DNA from: Ruminococcus sp. UBA4350
GTDB lineage: Bacteria; Bacillota; Clostridia; Oscillospirales; Ruminococcaceae
DNA: 25,064 bases
Direction: 5' to 3'
Assembly (NCBI GenBank): GCA_002394125.1
Contig: DGSY01000166.1
Coordinates: 1 to 25,064 of the forward strand
In this document: in pieces, positions 20,908 to 25,064 of the stretch
Position numbering within the stretch: the first letter of the stretch is position 1
Layout: each line of letters starts with the position of its first letter
Notes under the pieces: generated by a model
Seen by the model: the letters and a program-made list of their open reading frames with translations, nothing else
Databases searched by the model: none
Told to the model about the DNA's origin: nothing
Position numbers and translations under genes: made by a program

Positions 20908-20936
20908 TTGCACTTTTTGTACAAATATGGTATAAT
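20908..20936 (+). promoter_or_regulatory. promoter of the leucine operon
   Basis: TTGCAC (20908-20913), 17 bases, TATAAT (20931-20936), with TGG before the -10. The start point is near 20943, giving a leader of about 125 bases before leuA. Confidence 0.8.
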
Positions 20937-20973
20937 TAGAGCATACCGCACAGTGTACGGCTATGCCGCAGCC

Positions 20974-21041
20974 GCCGCTTCCGTCTGTACGGGGAAGCGG
21001 CTTCTGTTTGCGGAGAATGATCGGTTCGGCCGCGCTGGCCG
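20974..21041 (+). promoter_or_regulatory. structured leader of the leucine operon (possible attenuator)
   Basis: Two GC-rich hairpins lie between the promoter and leuA. The first pairs GCCGCTTCC (20974-20982) with GGAAGCGGC (20993-21001) and is followed by TTCTGTTTG, a weak terminator-like tail. The second pairs CGGCC (21027-21031) with GGCCG (21037-21041), 13 bases before the ribosome site. No T-box consensus and no leucine-rich leader peptide was found, so the control mechanism, if any, is unknown. Confidence 0.45.
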
Positions 21042-21068
21042 GCCGTCAGATACAAAGGAGAAATATAT

Positions 21069-22748
21069 ATGAATGCCGCTGACAAGTACACACGACAGTT
21101 TTTTCCGGCACCGAAGGCATCGACAGACTGGATGCAGAAAACCTATATCGACCGTGCGCCGCAGTGGTGCAGTGTCGATCTCCGGGACGGCAATCAGGCG
21201 CTCGTGATCCCGATGAGTCTCGGCGAGAAGCTCGAATTTTTTGCGGAGCTTGTGCGCATCGGATTCAAGGAGATCGAGATCGGCTTTCCGGCTGCATCCG
21301 AGACGGAATATGATTTCTGCCGTACCCTGATCGAGCAGAATCTCATTCCGGATGATGTCACAATTCAGGTGCTGACGCAGTCGCGGGAGCATATCATTGA
21401 AAAGACATTTGAAGCGCTGAAGGGCTGCAAGCGTGCGATCGTACATCTTTATAATTCGACCTCTGTCGCACAGCGCGAGCAAGTCTTCCGCATGAGCCGC
21501 GAGGAGATCATCGGCATTGCGGTCAGCGGTGCAAAGCTCTGCAAGGAATACCGCGAAAAATATGAGGGCGAATTCCGGTTTGAGTATTCGCCGGAGAGCT
21601 TTACCGGTACCGAACCGGAGTTTGCACTGGAGGTCTGCAATGCTGTGCTGGATGTCTGGCAGCCGACTGCGGACGATCCGGTCATCATCAATCTGCCGGT
21701 CACGGTACAGCTTTCGATGCCTCATGTCTATGCGAACCAGATCGCATATATGAGCGAGAATCTCCGCCGGCGGGAAAATGTAGTACTGTCGCTGCATCCG
21801 CACAATGACCGCGGCTGTGCCGTTGCCGATACCGAAATGGGACTGCTGGCAGGTGCGGACCGCGTCGAAGGTACGCTGTTCGGCAACGGCGAGCGCACCG
21901 GAAATGTCGATATCATCACGCTTGCGCTGAATATGTATTCGCAGGGCATTGATCCGAAGCTCGATTTTTCAGATATTCCGACGCTGACGGAAATGTATAC
22001 CCGCCTGACGCATATGGATGTTTATGAGCGACAGCCGTATTCCGGAAAGCTCGTGTTTGCTGCGTTTTCCGGTTCTCATCAGGATGCGATCGCCAAGGGC
22101 ATGAAGTATCGCGAGGAAAAGGGCGGCGGCATCTGGAATGTGCCGTATCTGCCGATTGATCCGGGCGATATCGGCCGCGAATACGAATCCGACGTCATCC
22201 GCATCAACAGCCAGTCCGGCAAGGGCGGCATCGGCTATATCCTCGAAACGCGCTTCGGATTCAATCTGCCGAAGAAGATGCGCGAGCGCGTCGGCTATCT
22301 CATCAAGGGCATCTCTGACCACAAGCACAAGGAAATGCTGCCGGACGAGATCTACGATATTTTCAAGACGCATTATGTCAATATCACCGCGCCGCTGAAT
22401 ATCACGGCCGCACATTTTGTCCAGCACAGCGGCATTGAGGCCACGATCGACATTGAATATCACGGCGCGGTCGCCTCGGCCACAAACAACGGCAACGGCC
22501 GTCTGGATGCGGTCAGCAACGCTGTGCGATCCTATACCGGCCTTGACTTTACGATCCACACCTATACAGAGCACGCGCTCGAAGTCGGCTCATCCTCGCA
22601 GGCGGTCTCGTATGTGGAGATCATGTGCGGCGACGGCAGCAGCTTCTGGGGTGTCGGCATCGACAATGATATCATCACATCGTCGATCAAGGCATTCATC
22701 AGCGCGGTCAACAATATGCTGATTGACAAAAACAGCGGAGAATCGTAA
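21069..22748 (+). CDS. leuA: 2-isopropylmalate synthase, long (LeuA2) type
   Basis: A 559-residue enzyme that condenses acetyl-CoA with 2-ketoisovalerate, the first committed step of leucine synthesis. The TIM-barrel catalytic domain carries [11 protein letters not shown] (34-44), with the divalent metal ligand D in the DLRDGNQ motif, HPHNDRG (243-249) and GNGERTGN (272-279). The C-terminal part (about 430-555) is a LeuA dimer/allosteric domain, expected to bind leucine for feedback inhibition. Length and the N-terminal [13 protein letters not shown] fit the yeast-like long type found in many Clostridia and Actinobacteria. AAAGGAG lies 8 bases before the ATG. It heads the leu operon. Confidence 0.95.
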   Translation: MNAADKYTRQFFPAPKASTDWMQKTYIDRAPQWCSVDLRDGNQALVIPMSLGEKLEFFAELVRIGFKEIEIGFPAASETEYDFCRTLIEQNLIPDDVTIQVLTQSREHIIEKTFEALKGCKRAIVHLYNSTSVAQREQVFRMSREEIIGIAVSGAKLCKEYREKYEGEFRFEYSPESFTGTEPEFALEVCNAVLDVWQPTADDPVIINLPVTVQLSMPHVYANQIAYMSENLRRRENVVLSLHPHNDRGCAVADTEMGLLAGADRVEGTLFGNGERTGNVDIITLALNMYSQGIDPKLDFSDIPTLTEMYTRLTHMDVYERQPYSGKLVFAAFSGSHQDAIAKGMKYREEKGGGIWNVPYLPIDPGDIGREYESDVIRINSQSGKGGIGYILETRFGFNLPKKMRERVGYLIKGISDHKHKEMLPDEIYDIFKTHYVNITAPLNITAAHFVQHSGIEATIDIEYHGAVASATNNGNGRLDAVSNAVRSYTGLDFTIHTYTEHALEVGSSSQAVSYVEIMCGDGSSFWGVGIDNDIITSSIKAFISAVNNMLIDKNSGES

Positions 22749-22779
22749 TTGTCTGATTGACTCAGAAAGGAGAAACTAT

Positions 22780-24048
22780 ATGGGCATGACGATGACGCAG
22801 AAAATCCTCGCGGCACACGCCGGGCTGGATACTGTCCGCGCCGGTCAGCTGATTCTTGCCGATGTGGATCTCGTTCTCGGCAACGATATCACCTCGCCGG
22901 TCGCGATCAAAGCATTTGCAGCCGCCGGTCAGCAGAAAGTATTCGACCGCGATAAGGTCACAATGGTCATGGATCATTTTGTGCCGAACAAGGATATCAA
23001 GGCGGCGGAGCAATGTAAAATGTGCCGTGACTTCTGCCATGCGCAGCAGATTACGCATTTCTATGATGTCGGAAAAATGGGCATCGAGCACGCACTTCTG
23101 CCGGAGCAGGGACTTGTCACCGCTGGCGATCTCGTAATCGGTGCGGATTCGCATACCTGCACCTACGGTGCGCTCGGTGCATTCTCGACCGGCGTCGGCT
23201 CGACGGATATGGCATTCGGCATGGCATCGGGCAAGGCGTGGTTCAAGGTGCCCTCCGCGATCAGAGTCGTGCTGAAGGGCAGTCTGCCGCAGTGGGTGTC
23301 CGGCAAGGATCTGATCCTGCATCTGATCGGCATGATCGGTGTGGACGGCGCATTGTATCGCTCGCTTGAATTCACCGGCGAGGGCGCAGCATCGCTTTCG
23401 GTCAGTGACCGTCTCTGCATCTGCAATATGGCGATCGAAGCCGGCGCAAAAAACGGCATTTTTGAGGCAGACGAGCTGACGCTGCAATATCTCAGAGAAC
23501 ACGGTGCCGCCGCGCCGCGTATTTACCGTGCCGATGACGATGCGGAATATGAGAGAACGATCGAGCTCGACCTTTCGCAGATCGAGCCGACAGTTGCATT
23601 CCCGCATCTGCCGGAGAATGTACGCCGTTTCGGTAAGATCGGCGATATCCCGATAGATCAGGTCGTGATCGGCTCCTGCACGAACGGCAGACTGGAAGAT
23701 CTTCGCATTGCCGCTGAAATTCTGAAAGGACGCAAATGTGCAGAAAATGTGCGTGTTATCATCATCCCGGCGACGCAGCAGATCTATCTGGATGCAATGC
23801 GTGAGGGACTGCTGGAGATCTTCATTGAAAGCGGCGCAGTCGTTTCGACACCGACCTGCGGCCCGTGCCTCGGCGGATATATGGGTATTCTCGCAAAGGG
23901 CGAACGCGCCGCCGCGACCACAAACCGCAATTTCGTCGGCAGAATGGGGCATCCGGAATCCGAGGTCTATCTTGTCAGTCCGGCATCTGCTGCTGCGGCT
24001 GCTGTGACCGGAAAGCTCACCGATCCGAGGGAGGTAATGAGAGCATGA
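22780..24048 (+). CDS. leuC: 3-isopropylmalate dehydratase large subunit
   Basis: A 422-residue aconitase-family subunit that, with LeuD, isomerises 2- to 3-isopropylmalate. The three cysteines for the [4Fe-4S] cluster are C300 in IGSCTNGR and C360 and C363 in [19 protein letters not shown] (121-130) and MDHFVPN (64-70) are further active-site segments. The length is that of the short LeuC type (about 420 residues) of clostridia and archaea, rather than the roughly 465-residue enterobacterial type. AAAGGAG precedes the ATG at 22780, 31 bases after leuA. The stop overlaps the leuD start (ATGA). Confidence 0.95.
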   Translation: MGMTMTQKILAAHAGLDTVRAGQLILADVDLVLGNDITSPVAIKAFAAAGQQKVFDRDKVTMVMDHFVPNKDIKAAEQCKMCRDFCHAQQITHFYDVGKMGIEHALLPEQGLVTAGDLVIGADSHTCTYGALGAFSTGVGSTDMAFGMASGKAWFKVPSAIRVVLKGSLPQWVSGKDLILHLIGMIGVDGALYRSLEFTGEGAASLSVSDRLCICNMAIEAGAKNGIFEADELTLQYLREHGAAAPRIYRADDDAEYERTIELDLSQIEPTVAFPHLPENVRRFGKIGDIPIDQVVIGSCTNGRLEDLRIAAEILKGRKCAENVRVIIIPATQQIYLDAMREGLLEIFIESGAVVSTPTCGPCLGGYMGILAKGERAAATTNRNFVGRMGHPESEVYLVSPASAAAAAVTGKLTDPREVMRA

Positions 24049-24536
24049 AATACACCGGAACCGTGATCCGCTACGGAGACAATGTCGATACCGATGTCAT
24101 CATTCCGGCGCGGTATCTGAATACGAGCGACCGCAGTGAGCTTGCTGCACACTGCATGGAGGATCTTGATCCGACCTTTGCAGACAGAGTGCAGCAAGGA
24201 AGTATTCTTGTCGCGGGCGAGAATTTCGGCTGCGGTTCATCCCGCGAGCACGCACCGATCGCGATTCAGGCAAGCGGCGTTTCGCTGGTGATTGCGGCGA
24301 GTTTTGCACGCATCTTCTACCGCAATGCGGTCAATATCGGACTGGCGATCGTCGAATGTCCGGCTGCTGCTGCGGCGATCGCGGAGGGCGATACCGTGGA
24401 AGCCGATCTGGATGCGGGCGTCATCCGCGACCTCACGACCGGTGCGTGCTGGCAGACAGCGCCGTTCCCGCCGTTCATTCAGACAATCATTGCGCACGGC
24501 GGACTGATGCAGGCAGCACAGGACGGCGCACTGTAA
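24045..24536 (+). CDS. leuD: 3-isopropylmalate dehydratase small subunit
   Basis: A 163-residue swivel-domain partner of LeuC. Typical elements are the opening [15 protein letters not shown] (11-25) and [13 protein letters not shown] (59-71), the substrate-recognition loop. The short length matches the short-type LeuC encoded before it. The ATG overlaps the leuC stop by 4 bases, with GAGGGAGG upstream inside leuC, so the two subunits are translationally coupled. Confidence 0.95.
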   Translation: MKYTGTVIRYGDNVDTDVIIPARYLNTSDRSELAAHCMEDLDPTFADRVQQGSILVAGENFGCGSSREHAPIAIQASGVSLVIAASFARIFYRNAVNIGLAIVECPAAAAAIAEGDTVEADLDAGVIRDLTTGACWQTAPFPPFIQTIIAHGGLMQAAQDGAL

Positions 24537-24547
24537 GGAGGTAACAT

Positions 24548-25064
24548 ATGCAGTATCAGATCGCATTGCTGCGGGGTGACGGCATTGGAACGGAGATCGT
24601 CGATGCGGCCGCAGCCGTATTGGAGCGCGTCGGCACGCTCTACGGACATACATTCAGCTGTACGCCGTATCTGATCGGAGGATGCGCGATCGACGCAGTC
24701 GGCAAGCCGCTGCCGGAGGAGACGGTAGCGGGATGCCTTGCGAGCGACAGCGTCCTGCTCGGTGCTGTCGGCGGGCCGAAATGGGACGGACTTGCCGGAG
24801 ATCAGCGGCCGGAGAGTGCGCTGCTCGGCATTCGCGCCGCGCTTGGATTATACACGAATCTGCGTCCGGCGAAGCTGTTTCCGGCGCTGCGTGATGCTTC
24901 GCCTCTGCGGGCAGATCTCGTCAGCGCGGGCTTTGATATTCTGATCGTGCGGGAGCTGACCGGCGGCATCTATTTCGGTGACCGCGGTTACCGGCAGGGC
25001 AGATTTGGTGAGGAAGCCTTTGACACAGAGGCATACAGTGTCACGGAGATCGAGCGCATCGGCA
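24548..25064 (+). CDS. leuB: 3-isopropylmalate dehydrogenase (5' part, runs off the right edge)
   Basis: The first 172 codons of LeuB, which oxidises and decarboxylates 3-isopropylmalate with NAD to 2-ketoisocaproate. Visible motifs: LLRGDGIGTEI (7-17), LGAVGGPKWD (71-80), the substrate-binding Arg in GLYTNLRPAKLF (100-111) and VRELTGGIYFG (134-144). The ribosome site AGGAGG overlaps the leuD stop and lies 5-6 bases before the ATG. It completes the leuACDB set. The dehydrogenase C-terminal half is outside the window. Confidence 0.93.
   Translation, partial: MQYQIALLRGDGIGTEIVDAAAAVLERVGTLYGHTFSCTPYLIGGCAIDAVGKPLPEETVAGCLASDSVLLGAVGGPKWDGLAGDQRPESALLGIRAALGLYTNLRPAKLFPALRDASPLRADLVSAGFDILIVRELTGGIYFGDRGYRQGRFGEEAFDTEAYSVTEIERIG

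Noticed and set aside
20937..21068. A T-box riboswitch or leucine leader peptide before leuA.
   Set aside because: No AGGGTGGNACCGCG-like antiterminator sequence, the leader is too short, and the small open frames lack runs of Leu codons.
22762..23952. A 396-codon minus-strand open frame opposite leuC.
   Set aside because: leuC has all catalytic motifs and perfect operon spacing; the antisense frame has none.

Overview
The window looks like a chromosomal piece from a Gram-positive anaerobe of the Ruminococcus/Oscillospiraceae type (Clostridia). The base composition is moderately GC-rich. Genes have strong GGAGG ribosome sites and vegetative promoters of TTGACA or TTGCAY type. Lineage clues are a secreted dockerin enzyme (cellulosome-type), a choline-binding-like repeat protein, a rubrerythrin, a PflX-type radical SAM protein, a DUF896 protein and a long LeuA. 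Genus is inference only.

Layout, left to right. The 5' end of phosphate acetyltransferase (pta, minus) is divergent from a three-gene plus-strand operon: unknown protein, PflX-like radical SAM protein, small DUF3592-like membrane protein. Four minus-strand envelope or secreted genes follow: a beta-helix protein with an internal dockerin, an AqpZ-type aquaporin, and a two-gene unit of a large repeat/transglutaminase-like protein plus a lipoprotein. A minus-strand DUF896 gene lies next, overlapped from its 3' end by a perfect consensus promoter on the opposite strand.

The centre (8592-15266) is a compact plus-strand operon whose recognisable members mostly act on translation or RNA: a YmfI-type reductase (EF-P modification), an HD phosphohydrolase, a TetM-like ribosomal GTPase fused to a YacP/Rae1-type NYN nuclease, a DUF4279 protein, RNase Z and CCA-adding enzyme. 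Joining a ribosome-binding GTPase to an A-site-mRNA-nuclease-type domain, next to the tRNA 3'-end maturation pair, is the most interesting system in the window.

On the minus strand follow an ABC ATPase/FtsX permease pair and a two-gene cassette of a macro-like/HTH protein and a VWA protein. The cassette genes share an 18-bp promoter/operator-like sequence. A plus-strand rubrerythrin comes next, then the leucine operon leuA-leuC-leuD-leuB with a structured leader; leuB runs off the right edge.

No rRNA, tRNA, CRISPR, insertion sequence or prophage gene was recognised. Intergenic stretches are short (the longest, about 250 bases at 4850-5098, holds the aqpZ promoter and leader and the lipoprotein terminator) and are described under the promoters and terminators in them.
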